Below, piece after piece: positions 7,875-16,806 of a stretch of DNA of 64,000 bases; the stretch's first letter is position 1, and every line of letters begins with the position of its first letter. Origin of the DNA: Mycolicibacterium iranicum (lineage in GTDB: Bacteria > Actinomycetota > Actinomycetes > Mycobacteriales > Mycobacteriaceae); the NCBI RefSeq assembly GCF_001650495.1, contig NZ_LWCS01000014.1, forward strand, positions 92,005 through 156,004, written 5' to 3'. A program made the translations under genes and the position numbers. The notes under the pieces are model-generated. The model had not been told where the DNA came from, made no database searches, and saw nothing but the letters and a program-made list of their open reading frames with translations.

Positions 7875-8600
7875 ATGCGCATTCTCGCTGCTCTGACAGC
7901 GGCCGGTATTTCGGTCGGTTTGGCGACCGCGCCCACAGCGCCCGCTCAGCCAGTCGTCGCCGACGCCCCGTCGGCATGCGTCGAACTGGGGGGCCTGGTC
8001 GATGCCGACCAGATCTGTCGCGTGCATGTTGAAAATCCCACCTATCGGCTGGATTACACGTTTCCCGCGGACTATCCCGACCAGCAGGCGCTCACCGAGT
8101 ACCTGAAGCAGACCCGGGACGGTTTCGTCAACGTCTCAGAGATGCCCGGCTCGTGGGATCTGCCGTACGTCCTCGACGGCCGGGGGACCGGATACCGCAC
8201 GGGCCCCGATGACGGCGGCACCCGAAGCGTGGTGTTCGAGATGTACGAGAACGTGGGCGGTGCGCATCCACAGACGTGGTTCAAAGCGTTCAACTGGGAC
8301 GTCGCCAAGAAGGCGCCCATCACGTTCGACACCCTGTTCACACCCGGCGCCGAGCCGTTGAACGTCATCTTCCCGATCGTGCAGGCCGACATCTCGCGCC
8401 AGCTTGGCGTCGACGCCCCGATCTCACCGTCTGCAGGTCTCGACCCTGCCAAGTACACGGAGTTCGCGATCACCGACGTTTCGGTGATCTTCTACTTCGG
8501 CCAGGGCGAGATCATGCCCGGGGCGGGCGGTGCACTGCAGGCCACCGTCCCGCGCTCGGCCATCGCGTCGATGCTGGCGCTGCCCCCGGCTACGCCCTAG
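7875..8600 (+). CDS. secreted DUF3298/RsiV-like domain protein (TB22.2-like)
   Basis: The start at ATG 7875 gives a clean signal peptide (MRILAALTAAGISVGLA, cleavage after about residue 25) and a mature protein of about 215 aa. Two cysteines early in the mature part (ACVELGG, QICRV) may form a disulfide. The body has the beta-rich pattern of DUF3298 proteins, with VFEMYENVGGAHPQTW and later FDTLFTPG. In position and character it matches M. tuberculosis TB22.2 (Rv3036c), a secreted antigen. An upstream in-frame start at 7842 would spoil the signal peptide. It overlaps the opposite-strand symporter gene by 11 bp. Confidence 0.85.
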   Translation: MRILAALTAAGISVGLATAPTAPAQPVVADAPSACVELGGLVDADQICRVHVENPTYRLDYTFPADYPDQQALTEYLKQTRDGFVNVSEMPGSWDLPYVLDGRGTGYRTGPDDGGTRSVVFEMYENVGGAHPQTWFKAFNWDVAKKAPITFDTLFTPGAEPLNVIFPIVQADISRQLGVDAPISPSAGLDPAKYTEFAITDVSVIFYFGQGEIMPGAGGALQATVPRSAIASMLALPPATP

Positions 8601-10137
8601 CCCGTTCGCGGTCTTTGCCGGTGGCCGGATCGTAGTTCTCCCAGAACGTCGCATTCTTGATTCCGAGCGCCACCGGATCGAACTGGGGATCCAACCCCTG
8701 CTTCTTCTGATTCTCGTAATCCCAGAGGGCTTTGTAAGCGGGCTGCTGCAGGATCAGGATGCCGATGATGTTCAGCCACGCCATCAGCCCGACCCCGATG
8801 TCGCCCAGAGTCCACGCCTCCGAGGCGGTCGACACTGCGCCCAACGTGACCGACACCAGGATCAGTGCCTGCAGCAGCATCGTCATGGTGGTACCCACCG
8901 AGCCGGGCAGAAAGCGGACATTGACGGTCGCGAAGCGCCCCAGCATGAAGCGCAGGTTGGTTTCAGCCATGTAGTAGTACGCCACGATCGTCGTGAAGCA
9001 GAAGAACGCCAGCGAGATCGCGATGAAGCTGGATCCGGCGCCGCTCCACAGCGTGTCGAAGCCGGTCTGAGCGAACGCCGGCCCGACTTCGGCGTCGGCG
9101 GGCAGGATGGTGCCGCCCTCGCGGATCACTGCGCCGTCGGCTGTTCCGCCCTCGAAGACTCGGTAGGCGCCGGTGGACAGAATGAGAAAGCCGGTCGCCG
9201 AACAGACGAACAAGGTGTCCACATAGACCGCGAACGCCTGCACCAGCCCCTGCTTGGCAGGATGGGAAACCTCGGCAGCCGCCGCGGCGTGCGGGCCGGT
9301 GCCCTGGCCGGCCTCGTTGGAGTAGATCCCACGCTTGACGCCCCACATCACCGCGAGTCCGATGATGGCTCCGAATGCCGAATCTATCCCGAACGCGCTG
9401 GAGAAGATCAACGAGAGGATGGCCGGGATCTCCGAGGCGTTGAACAGCACGACCACCAGCGCCAGCGCGATGTAGACGACGGCCATGAACGGCACAACGA
9501 TCGAGGCAAACGTCGCGATCCGCTTGACCCCGCCGATGATCACGAAGGCCAGCACGATCACCGTGCCGACCGCCACCCACCACTTGGAGAAGCCCCATGC
9601 CGAACTCATTGCCGAAGCCATGGAGTTCGATTGCACGCCCGGCAGCAGCAAACCCATTGCCAGCAGGGTGACGGCCGCGAAGACGTATCCGTAAATCTTC
9701 ATGGCTCCTGCTGCCGCCGTGTGGGACAGCGCAGTGCTGAAGTAGTACGCCGGACCGCCGCGGTACTCGCCGGTCAGCTTGTCGCGGTCTTTGTAGATCT
9801 GACCAAGGGTGCATTCCACAAAGGACGTCGACGCTCCGAGGAAGGCCACCGCCCACATCCAGAACAGCGCGCCCGGTCCGCCGAATGCGATGGCCGTCGC
9901 CACACCGGCGATGTTGCCGGTGCCGACCCGGCCGGCCAGCGACATGGTGAGCGCTTGGAAGCTGGAGACTCCAGCAGGAGACTTCTCGCCTCTGAGCATG
10001 AGCCGCACCATCTCGGGGATCTGGCGCACCTGCACGAAACGAGATCGGATGGAGAAGTAAACCCCTGCGGCCAAGCACAGGTACACCAGTGTTTCGTGCC
10101 AGACCAGGTCGTTAACGGCACCGAGGAAGTCAGTCAA
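8590..10137 (-). CDS. sodium:alanine symporter family (AGCS/AlsT) amino-acid carrier
   Basis: The 515-aa polytopic membrane protein has about 11 hydrophobic segments and matches the AGCS signature at GGPGALFWMWAVAFLG (about 86-101), preceded by GRVGTGNIAGVA, the sodium/substrate region. It should import alanine, glycine or a similar amino acid with Na+ (or H+). It starts at TTG 10137, with a purine-rich GGATAGGA site just upstream on its strand. It is flanked by genes that are neighbours in M. tuberculosis as I recall them, so it looks inserted here or lost there. A palindromic operator candidate sits 98 bp upstream. Confidence 0.9.
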   Translation of the reverse strand: MTDFLGAVNDLVWHETLVYLCLAAGVYFSIRSRFVQVRQIPEMVRLMLRGEKSPAGVSSFQALTMSLAGRVGTGNIAGVATAIAFGGPGALFWMWAVAFLGASTSFVECTLGQIYKDRDKLTGEYRGGPAYYFSTALSHTAAAGAMKIYGYVFAAVTLLAMGLLLPGVQSNSMASAMSSAWGFSKWWVAVGTVIVLAFVIIGGVKRIATFASIVVPFMAVVYIALALVVVLFNASEIPAILSLIFSSAFGIDSAFGAIIGLAVMWGVKRGIYSNEAGQGTGPHAAAAAEVSHPAKQGLVQAFAVYVDTLFVCSATGFLILSTGAYRVFEGGTADGAVIREGGTILPADAEVGPAFAQTGFDTLWSGAGSSFIAISLAFFCFTTIVAYYYMAETNLRFMLGRFATVNVRFLPGSVGTTMTMLLQALILVSVTLGAVSTASEAWTLGDIGVGLMAWLNIIGILILQQPAYKALWDYENQKKQGLDPQFDPVALGIKNATFWENYDPATGKDRERARA

Positions 10138-10234
10138 TTCCTATCCTTCGTCATCGCAGTCAGTGGAACTCCAGCACGCATGCTCGCAGAGTCGAGCACG
10201 GCCGGTGTTGCATTACTGCGAACTCGCTGTTAAC

Positions 10235-10244
10235 TGACCGGTCA
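10235..10244. promoter_or_regulatory. palindrome TGACCGGTCA, TetR-type operator candidate
   Basis: A perfect 10-bp palindrome lies upstream of the symporter gene, with a further CCGGTCA half-site at 10250-10256. Such sites are typical of TetR-family operators. No regulator is adjacent. Confidence 0.4.
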
Positions 10245-10252
10245 TTTTCCGG

Positions 10253-11542
10253 TCATGCGGGGGCGAAGCCGTAAATCTGGCCGTCGCTGGTTGCGGCGAC
10301 CACATGCCTGTCGTGGCCGATCGACACCCCGACCGGCCACCCGCTCGCGTTCGGAAGCCGATAGGTGTTCACGGAGCTGCCGTCACCGAGGTTGAACACC
10401 CGCAGCGCCAAGCCCGCCGCGTCGCCCTCACCGTCGCGCACCACGGTGTACCCGACGTCGGCGAGGCTGGACGTCGTCAGCGGAGACGTGTCCTCACGTG
10501 TCCACACCTCTTCGCCTTCCTCTGCGGTGTCGCGGATCGCGGTCAACCGCGCACCGGGCCCGCCGCCGGCAATGATCAAGCCGTCCGGGGTCACCGACGG
10601 AGGAGTCTGGGCGAGATAGTTCAGCGGCACCGCCCACTTCTCGGTGCCGTCGGCGCTGTTGATCGCCCACAGGTGCTCGTCACGGCCGTTGACGTAGACC
10701 GTCGTACCGTCCGCCGACAGGACCGGGCTGGCCAGCGGTCCGCCACCGACCACGTCGCTGGTCCACTCGCGCGTCAGCTCCGGGGTCTGCCCCTGCCGAT
10801 AGCGCAGGCCGACCAGCACCGGCTTCTCGGCATCGGGCTCCCACAGGGTCAGCACGATCATCCCGGTGGCTTCCGAATAGGCCGGGGCCGCTGCCACCGG
10901 GCAACCGGGCCGCGCCAGCCGGCAGTCTGCGAGTCCGCGTTCGGAGTCGGTCGGGTTCAGCCCGTCGACCAGATCGAGGGAGGTCCCGCTGACCGTGCCA
11001 CGGTGCGCGTCGAACACCAGCACCTGGCCGAGGTGGGTCACCACGAGCAGTCGGCCGGGAGCCACCATCCGGGTCGTCAGCGGCAACCCGATCACCGGGG
11101 TGCGCCACCGTACCCACTGGGTCGTCGGAAAGGACTGCAACAGGCCCGGCTGACCGATGTAAAGATTGTCGAAACCGTCGAACAGCGGGCTGGCGATTCC
11201 GCCGCCCTGTACGAGCCGGGTGCACCAGCGCTGGCGGGCTCGGTTGTCGACCTCCCAGACCATCAGCGAGCAGCCGGCCTCGGTCTGCGCGTTCACGGCC
11301 AGATAGCTTCCCGACCCGAGCGCGGCCTGAGCGGCGAGGCTGCCCTTGACCGACCGCCCCCACTCCAGCCGCAGGTTCTGCGCCCCCGCGACCGGAGCAG
11401 AACTGGTGTTCGCGGCGTCGGCGTATTGCGCCGACCAACCCGCTGCCGCGCGGGCGTCGACCCAGGAATCGGTGTTGCCGCAGCCGGCGAGCACCCCGAT
11501 CGTCAGTGCCGTGACAGCCACTGCGGTGATTCGCCGGAGCAC
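10253..11542 (-). CDS. beta-propeller lipoprotein (PQQ-like repeats, Rv3035-like)
   Basis: The GTG start at 11542 is chosen because AGAAGGGA lies about 6 bp upstream and it gives a lipoprotein signal: RRITAVAVTALTIGVLAGC with the lipidated cysteine at residue 21. The reading frame is open far upstream, but that part is antisense to the next gene. The mature ~408 aa contain repeated blades (GSYLAVNAQTE, DGTTVYVNGRDEHLWAIN, GQIYGF) of the PQQ/BamB-like propeller type. It is probably an exported scaffold or binding protein rather than an enzyme. It is divergent from the acyltransferase at 11663. Confidence 0.85.
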   Translation of the reverse strand: MLRRITAVAVTALTIGVLAGCGNTDSWVDARAAAGWSAQYADAANTSSAPVAGAQNLRLEWGRSVKGSLAAQAALGSGSYLAVNAQTEAGCSLMVWEVDNRARQRWCTRLVQGGGIASPLFDGFDNLYIGQPGLLQSFPTTQWVRWRTPVIGLPLTTRMVAPGRLLVVTHLGQVLVFDAHRGTVSGTSLDLVDGLNPTDSERGLADCRLARPGCPVAAAPAYSEATGMIVLTLWEPDAEKPVLVGLRYRQGQTPELTREWTSDVVGGGPLASPVLSADGTTVYVNGRDEHLWAINSADGTEKWAVPLNYLAQTPPSVTPDGLIIAGGGPGARLTAIRDTAEEGEEVWTREDTSPLTTSSLADVGYTVVRDGEGDAAGLALRVFNLGDGSSVNTYRLPNASGWPVGVSIGHDRHVVAATSDGQIYGFAPA

Positions 11543-11662
11543 GAGATCCCTTCTGATCGCGTTGTAATTCGAGCCCACGTGAGGGTAACCGCTGGCCCGT
11601 TCGGAGGGCAGGAGCGCAGCGACCCGGGATGTCAGCCCGGCGAGCGCGTAGGCTGTCCGGCC

Positions 11663-12400
11663 ATGACGACGATGTGGGGCGCACCGTTGCACAAGCGCTG
11701 GAGAGGCTCGCGCCTGAAAGATCCGCGTCAAGCCAGGTTCCTGACGATCGCATCGTTGAAGTGGGTCATCGCCAACCGCGCTTACACGCCGTGGTATCTC
11801 GTCCGCTACTTTCGTCTGCTCAAGTTCAAACTCGCGAATCCGCACATCATCACCCGCGGAATGGTCTTTCTCGGCAAGGGCGTCGAGATCCAGGCGACCC
11901 CGGAGCTGTCCCAGATGGAGATCGGGCGGTGGGTGCACATCGGCGACAAGAACACCATCCGTTGCCACGAGGGATCCCTGCGCATCGGTGACAAGGTGGT
12001 GCTCGGCCGTGACAACGTCATCAACACCTACCTCGACATCGAACTCGGCGATTCGGTGCTGATGGCTGACTGGTGCTACATCTGCGACTTCGACCACAAG
12101 ATGGACAGCATCGAGTTGCCGATCAAAGACCAGGGAATCGTGAAGGGCCCGGTGCGGATCGGTCCAGACACCTGGGTCGGTGTGAAGGTCAGCGTTCTAC
12201 GCAACACGACGATCGGTCGCGGTTGCGTGCTCGGATCACACGCGGTGGTCCGCGGTGACATCCCGGACTACTCGATCGCCGTCGGCGCTCCGGCCAAGGT
12301 CGTGAAGAACCGCAAGCTGTCGTGGGAGACCTCGGCCACCGAGCGCGCCGAACTGGCCGCCGCGCTGGCCGACATCGAGCGAAAAAAAGCCGCCCGCTAG
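11663..12400 (+). CDS. left-handed beta-helix O-acyltransferase (Rv3034c-like, MGLP locus)
   Basis: The start is ATG 11663 (MTTMWGAPLHKRW), giving 245 aa. From about residue 85 the protein is a run of hexapeptide repeats (EIGRWVHIGDKNTI, RIGDKVVLGRDNVI, RIGPDTWVGVKVSVL, TIGRGCVLGSHAVV), ending with the SIAVGAPAKVVKNR coil common to sugar O-acetyltransferases. An HxxD-like site appears in ICDFDHKM. The M. tuberculosis counterpart has been proposed to add acyl groups to methylglucose lipopolysaccharide. That fits the neighbouring GT4, GH57 and methyltransferase genes but remains inference for this strain. Confidence 0.85.
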   Translation: MTTMWGAPLHKRWRGSRLKDPRQARFLTIASLKWVIANRAYTPWYLVRYFRLLKFKLANPHIITRGMVFLGKGVEIQATPELSQMEIGRWVHIGDKNTIRCHEGSLRIGDKVVLGRDNVINTYLDIELGDSVLMADWCYICDFDHKMDSIELPIKDQGIVKGPVRIGPDTWVGVKVSVLRNTTIGRGCVLGSHAVVRGDIPDYSIAVGAPAKVVKNRKLSWETSATERAELAAALADIERKKAAR

Positions 12401-12496
12401 GACGGAGTCGGCCGAGGGACGAGGCGGACAAGGATCACGAGCTGGTCGTTCGCGTCAGGGAGTGCGTCGGCGCGGCACAGGTGACAGCATTTCCCG

Positions 12497-14005
12497 GTGA
12501 CCACAAGGACGCCCCAGACGATCTCCTATCCGGCACCCGGCGCTCGGCCCTACCGGAGGGACGAGGAACCGTTGGCGCCTCACGTCATCGTGCTCTTCGG
12601 TGCGACAGGTGATCTGGCGAAGCGCAAGCTGATCCCCGGTATGGCCTATTTGGACCAATCCGAACTGGCCCCGCACATCCAGGTCGTCGGCACGTCGCTG
12701 GAGGACCTCACCGACGACGAGTTCCGCAGCCTGGCCAAGGAGTCCATCGGTAAGTACGGCACCCACAAGCTCACCGATGAGCAATGGGAGAACTTCGCGA
12801 AGATCCTGACGTATGTGCCGCAGGGCGCGGGACCCGAGGCGCTGGCCACTGCCGTGGCGGAAGCAGAACAACGGCTCGCCGTCGACGACACCATCGAAGT
12901 GCAGCGGCTGCACTATCTGTCGGTGCCCCCGAAGGCTGCGCGGGCCGTGATCACGATGCTGCGCGAGGCCGATCTGGTGGCGCGCTCGCGGGTGGTGATG
13001 GAGAAGCCGTTCGGCACCGACCTGGCCAGTGCCGTCGCTTTGAACAACTTCGTACATCAGACGTTCCGGGAGCGGCAGATCTTCCGCATCGACCACTTCC
13101 TCGGCAAGGAGGCGGCGCAGAACATCCTGGCTTTCCGGTTCGCCAACGGCCTTTTCGAGCCGATCTGGAACCGCAACTTCATCGACCATATCCAGATCGA
13201 CATCCCCGAGACGCTCGGCCTCGACGAACGGGCCAATTTCTACGAAAGCACCGGTGCATACAAGGACATGGTCGTCACCCACCTCTTCCAGGTGATGGCG
13301 TTCGTCGTGATGGAACCGCCCACCGCGCTGGAGCCCCGGGCGATCAGCGAGGAGAAGAACAAGGTGTTCCGCTCCATGCTGCCGATCGAAAGTCGTGACG
13401 TGGTTCGCGGACAGTTCGTTGGCTACCGCGAACTCGCCGGTGTGGCAAGGGATTCCGACACGGAAACGTTCATCGCGCTGAAGGTCGGCATCGACAACTG
13501 GCGCTGGGCGGGGGTGCCGATCTACCTGCGCACCGGCAAGCAGATGGCCGAGGGCATGCGCATCATCTCGATCGCGTTCAAGGAGGCTCCGCGCACCATG
13601 TTCCCCTCCGGGTCGGGCGTCGGATCGCAGGGTCCCGATCACCTGACCTTCGATCTCGCCGACGCCTCGAAGGTCTCGCTGTCGTTCTACGGCAAACGGC
13701 CCGGGCCGGGAATGAAGCTGGAGAAGATGTCGATGCAGTTCTCCACTCAGGAGACCGAGCAACTCGGCGACGTGCTCGAAGCCTACGAACGCCTGATCCT
13801 CGACGCCATGCGAGGCGACCACACATTGTTCACCACCGCCGAGGGCATCGAATCCCTGTGGGAGCGTTCGGTGGACCTGCTGGAGGACCCGCCCGCGGTG
13901 AAGAGCTATCAGCCGGGAACCTGGGGGCCCAACTCCATCCATCAGTTGATCGCGCCCAATGCCTGGCGGCTGCCGTTCGAACGAGCCTGGCGGGAAAAGA
14001 AGTAG
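12497..14005 (+). CDS. zwf: glucose-6-phosphate 1-dehydrogenase
   Basis: The enzyme oxidises glucose 6-phosphate to 6-phosphogluconolactone with NADP+ or NAD+. The dinucleotide motif is GATGDLAKRKL (35-45) and the substrate/active-site motif RIDHFLGKE is at about 197-205, with MEKPFG upstream. At 502 aa it is full length. It starts at GTG 12497, 96 bp after the acyltransferase and with no obvious ribosome site. It converges on the GT4 gene with a 3-bp gap. Mycobacteria usually carry zwf next to opcA and pentose-phosphate genes; a zwf copy inside the MGLP cluster is unusual, so this may be a second isozyme. Confidence 0.95.
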   Translation: MTTRTPQTISYPAPGARPYRRDEEPLAPHVIVLFGATGDLAKRKLIPGMAYLDQSELAPHIQVVGTSLEDLTDDEFRSLAKESIGKYGTHKLTDEQWENFAKILTYVPQGAGPEALATAVAEAEQRLAVDDTIEVQRLHYLSVPPKAARAVITMLREADLVARSRVVMEKPFGTDLASAVALNNFVHQTFRERQIFRIDHFLGKEAAQNILAFRFANGLFEPIWNRNFIDHIQIDIPETLGLDERANFYESTGAYKDMVVTHLFQVMAFVVMEPPTALEPRAISEEKNKVFRSMLPIESRDVVRGQFVGYRELAGVARDSDTETFIALKVGIDNWRWAGVPIYLRTGKQMAEGMRIISIAFKEAPRTMFPSGSGVGSQGPDHLTFDLADASKVSLSFYGKRPGPGMKLEKMSMQFSTQETEQLGDVLEAYERLILDAMRGDHTLFTTAEGIESLWERSVDLLEDPPAVKSYQPGTWGPNSIHQLIAPNAWRLPFERAWREKK

Positions 14006-14008
14006 GCG

Positions 14009-15241
14009 TCACCGGTCGGGGAGGGGGCGCTCCTCGATCGGCCTCCTCGGTTGCGGCCTGCGCTCGGCGCGTTTGGCCGCCAGGTACACCTGGGCCGTCT
14101 CGGCGGCCACCGTCTCCCAGGCGAAGTCCGAGGTCAACCGGTCCCGCGCTGCGATCGCGCGCCGTTGGGCGGCGGCGGGGGAGTCGAGCACCGTGCGAAC
14201 TGCATCGGCCAGCGCGCCGATGTTGCTGGGCGGGTAGGAGATGCCCGTCACGCCGTTGATGACGGCCTCGCCGAGCCCGCCTGCCGTCGACGTGACCAGA
14301 GGCGTGCCGGTGGCCGCGGCCTCCAGCGCGACGATCCCGAAAGGCTCGTAGTGCGACGGCAGCACCGCCACGTCGGCGCGGTGCAGGTGCGCGAGTAGCT
14401 GCGAGTGGTCAACGCGACCAACGAAATTCGTTGCTCTGAGCACCTTGTACTTTCGTGCCTGCTCGCGCAGGAAATCCAGTTGTGTGCCGTCGCCGGCGAT
14501 GGTCAAGGTGGTGCCGGGATGGGTACGCCGGATCCGGGGCAGGGCGGCGATCGCGTCGTGCACGCCCTTCTCGTACTCCAGGCGGCCGAAGTACAGCAGC
14601 TCGGCGGGCCCCGAATGCCGCCGCCTGTGGGCGAACGGCCAACCATCGGTGTCGATTCCGTTCGGAATAACTGTGATGTCGGAGAGCTCCGGACCGAAGA
14701 GGGTGCTGATTTCGTCACGCATGGACGCAGAGCACGTGATCAACGAATCCGAATCATGCACCAGCCACGACTCCATCGCATGCACCTGGCGGCTCACCGC
14801 GCCGGAGACCCAGCCCGAATGGCGACCCGCCTCGGTCGCGTGAATGGTGGAAACCAGTGGAACATCGAAGAATTGGGCCAACGCCACGCCGGGCTGTGCG
14901 ACGAGCCAGTCGTGTGCGTGCACGATGTCGGGGCGCCAGTCGGCGAGTACGAGCCCGGCGCGGATCATTGCGTGGCCCATCGCGAGCGTCCACGCCATCA
15001 TGTCCGCACCGAACGTGAACTCGTGCGGATCCTCTGCCGCCGCGATCACCCGCACGCCTTCGTGCACCTCGTCGGTGGTCGGGTGCGTCTGCGGATCGGT
15101 GGCGGTGGGGCGCCGGCTGAGCACGACGACCTCGTGGCCGGCCATCACGAGCTCCGTCGCCAGGTGGTGGACATGGCGGCCGAGCCCGCCGATCACCACG
15201 GGTGGGTACTCCCACGACACCAGCAGGATTTTCAGCTTCAC
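14009..15241 (-). CDS. GT4 glycosyltransferase, alpha-1,4-glucan synthase (Rv3032-like)
   Basis: The 410-aa GT4 enzyme begins KILLVSWEYPPVVIGGLGRH, the glycogen-synthase-like nucleotide-sugar transferase N-terminus with the Gly-Gly acceptor loop. The donor-site EX7E motif is in SHYEPFGIVALEA. The M. tuberculosis counterpart Rv3032 elongates the alpha-1,4-glucan backbone of MGLP and contributes to glycogen/capsular glucan. The GTG start overlaps the stop of the GH57 gene (GTGA), so it is the third gene of a coupled three-gene operon: methyltransferase, branching enzyme, glucosyltransferase. Confidence 0.92.
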   Translation of the reverse strand: MKLKILLVSWEYPPVVIGGLGRHVHHLATELVMAGHEVVVLSRRPTATDPQTHPTTDEVHEGVRVIAAAEDPHEFTFGADMMAWTLAMGHAMIRAGLVLADWRPDIVHAHDWLVAQPGVALAQFFDVPLVSTIHATEAGRHSGWVSGAVSRQVHAMESWLVHDSDSLITCSASMRDEISTLFGPELSDITVIPNGIDTDGWPFAHRRRHSGPAELLYFGRLEYEKGVHDAIAALPRIRRTHPGTTLTIAGDGTQLDFLREQARKYKVLRATNFVGRVDHSQLLAHLHRADVAVLPSHYEPFGIVALEAAATGTPLVTSTAGGLGEAVINGVTGISYPPSNIGALADAVRTVLDSPAAAQRRAIAARDRLTSDFAWETVAAETAQVYLAAKRAERRPQPRRPIEERPLPDR

Positions 15242-16806
15242 GGGGCTGGCAGCCTCCGCGCGTCGAGTGCGCCGAACAGCCCGTCTGCGCGGTTCCAGCC
15301 CTCCGCCAGTCGCCGCGCGTGTTCGTGGCGACCAGAGGCCACCGCCGCCGAGATCTCCCGTGTCGCGTGCGCGTGCAGGTGCGCCCGGTAGCGCGCATAG
15401 TCGGCCGCCGACTCCTTGCTGACCATGAACGGCCAGTCGCTGGAGACGGTCAGCAGTGTTTCTCGCAGAATCTGGTCGGACACGAAATCCCTTGGTACGG
15501 GCGAACTCAACGATGCGCCGTGCGCGAGAGCCTTGTCGACCGTGCTCAACGCCGTCTCGACGACCTCGTTGTTGAGCTGCACCAGGTCGGCGACCTTCTC
15601 ACCCGACCACACCTGCCAGTCCTTACCCGAACCCCAAGAGCTGGGGGGCAATTCAACTGGTGAGCCGACGTAGCCCTCGCTGATCGCATCCGAGAGCGTG
15701 CCGACGCGGACCCCGGCGGCGGGCAGCGCCCGCAGCACCCGCTCCAGCCACAGCGGTCCCTCGTACCACCAGTGGCCGAACAGCTCGGTGTCGAATGCTG
15801 CGACCACATGCGCGGGCCTGCCGATGCGCGCGCTCTCGGCGGACAACCTCTGGCGAACCGTCTCGACGAAATCGGCCACGTGGACGTCCACCGCAGCCTC
15901 GGCGCGCGTGTGGTCGTAGGGCGCCTTGTCGTCCGAGGGCACATTGCGGCCGGTCACCCGCGCGGGTTTGAGGCCGGTGGCGTGGTCGTAGGTGTGGAAG
16001 TCACGGTAGGCGGCGTGGCCGGGATAGCCGGACCTCGGAGACCACACGCGGTAGCTGACCTGCAGGTCGCGGCCGAACGCCACGACGTCGGTATCGGCGA
16101 CCGGCCGTCCCAGCGCCGTATCGCCCCGAAGTGTGGGGCCGTCCACCATGAAATGACTCACCCCGGCGGCGGCGTAGCCGGCTTCCATCCCCGGCGCGTA
16201 CGCGCACTCGGGCGCCCAGATTCCGGTGGGGGTGTGGGCGAACCGCGCTCCGGCGTCGGCGAGACCCTCCCGCAACGCGAAGTCGCGCAGCCGCGGATTC
16301 AGCAGCGGCTGGAACGGGTGGGCGAGCGGCCCGCCCAGCAACTCGATGACCTCGCCGTCGAGCAGCTCACGCACCAACGGACTCGCTCCGTGCCGCCACA
16401 GCGTGTCGAATTCGCCGAGCGCGCGTTCGGCCTCGGCGTACTCGCGGGACCCGAACTCGCGCAACGCATTCGGTTCCGATGCGAGTGATGCGCCCGATCC
16501 GACGCGGGTCGACGCCGCCTCAAGGGCCCGCAGCTGCCAGTTCGCCAGCCAGTGATGCATGCCCTGGAGGCAGTACGGATCGTCCAGTTGCGCAGCCACA
16601 ACGGGTGTGATGCCCAGGGTGATGAGATGCCTGCGGTTCTCGGCGGCCAGTGTGCGCAGTACCCGGACCAGCGGAAGATAGGAGGCAGACCAGGACTGGT
16701 ACAGCCACTCCTCGCCCACCGGCCATCGGCCGTGATGCGCAAGCCACGGCAGATGTGTGTGCAGGACGAGAGTGAACAGCCCGGGTACGGGCGGCGCTGC
16801 GCTCAC
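15238..16806 (-). CDS. GH57 family 1,4-alpha-glucan branching enzyme (Rv3031-like)
   Basis: The 522-aa protein has the GH57 marks in order: HTHLPW at about 16-21, GIWAPECAY at about 195-203 with the nucleophile Glu (E200), and FDTELFGHWW at about 338-347 with the acid/base Asp (D339). The C-terminal helical domain follows. It forms alpha-1,6 branches on alpha-glucan; the M. tuberculosis homologue Rv3031 is associated with MGLP. GTG start and stop both overlap neighbours by 4 bp, so expression is tightly linked to the methyltransferase and GT4. Confidence 0.92.
   Translation of the reverse strand: MSAAPPVPGLFTLVLHTHLPWLAHHGRWPVGEEWLYQSWSASYLPLVRVLRTLAAENRRHLITLGITPVVAAQLDDPYCLQGMHHWLANWQLRALEAASTRVGSGASLASEPNALREFGSREYAEAERALGEFDTLWRHGASPLVRELLDGEVIELLGGPLAHPFQPLLNPRLRDFALREGLADAGARFAHTPTGIWAPECAYAPGMEAGYAAAGVSHFMVDGPTLRGDTALGRPVADTDVVAFGRDLQVSYRVWSPRSGYPGHAAYRDFHTYDHATGLKPARVTGRNVPSDDKAPYDHTRAEAAVDVHVADFVETVRQRLSAESARIGRPAHVVAAFDTELFGHWWYEGPLWLERVLRALPAAGVRVGTLSDAISEGYVGSPVELPPSSWGSGKDWQVWSGEKVADLVQLNNEVVETALSTVDKALAHGASLSSPVPRDFVSDQILRETLLTVSSDWPFMVSKESAADYARYRAHLHAHATREISAAVASGRHEHARRLAEGWNRADGLFGALDARRLPAP

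Noticed and set aside
8530..10233. A 567-codon forward frame antisense to the symporter
   Set aside because: Composition is His/Arg/Gln-rich without domains; it is the usual shadow of a high-GC gene.
10253..12097. A 614-codon reverse frame including the beta-propeller gene
   Set aside because: The lipoprotein signal and ribosome site at 11542 fix the start; the upstream part is antisense to the acyltransferase.
12455..13942. A 495-codon reverse frame antisense to zwf
   Set aside because: No recognisable domain and full overlap with a clearly conserved enzyme.
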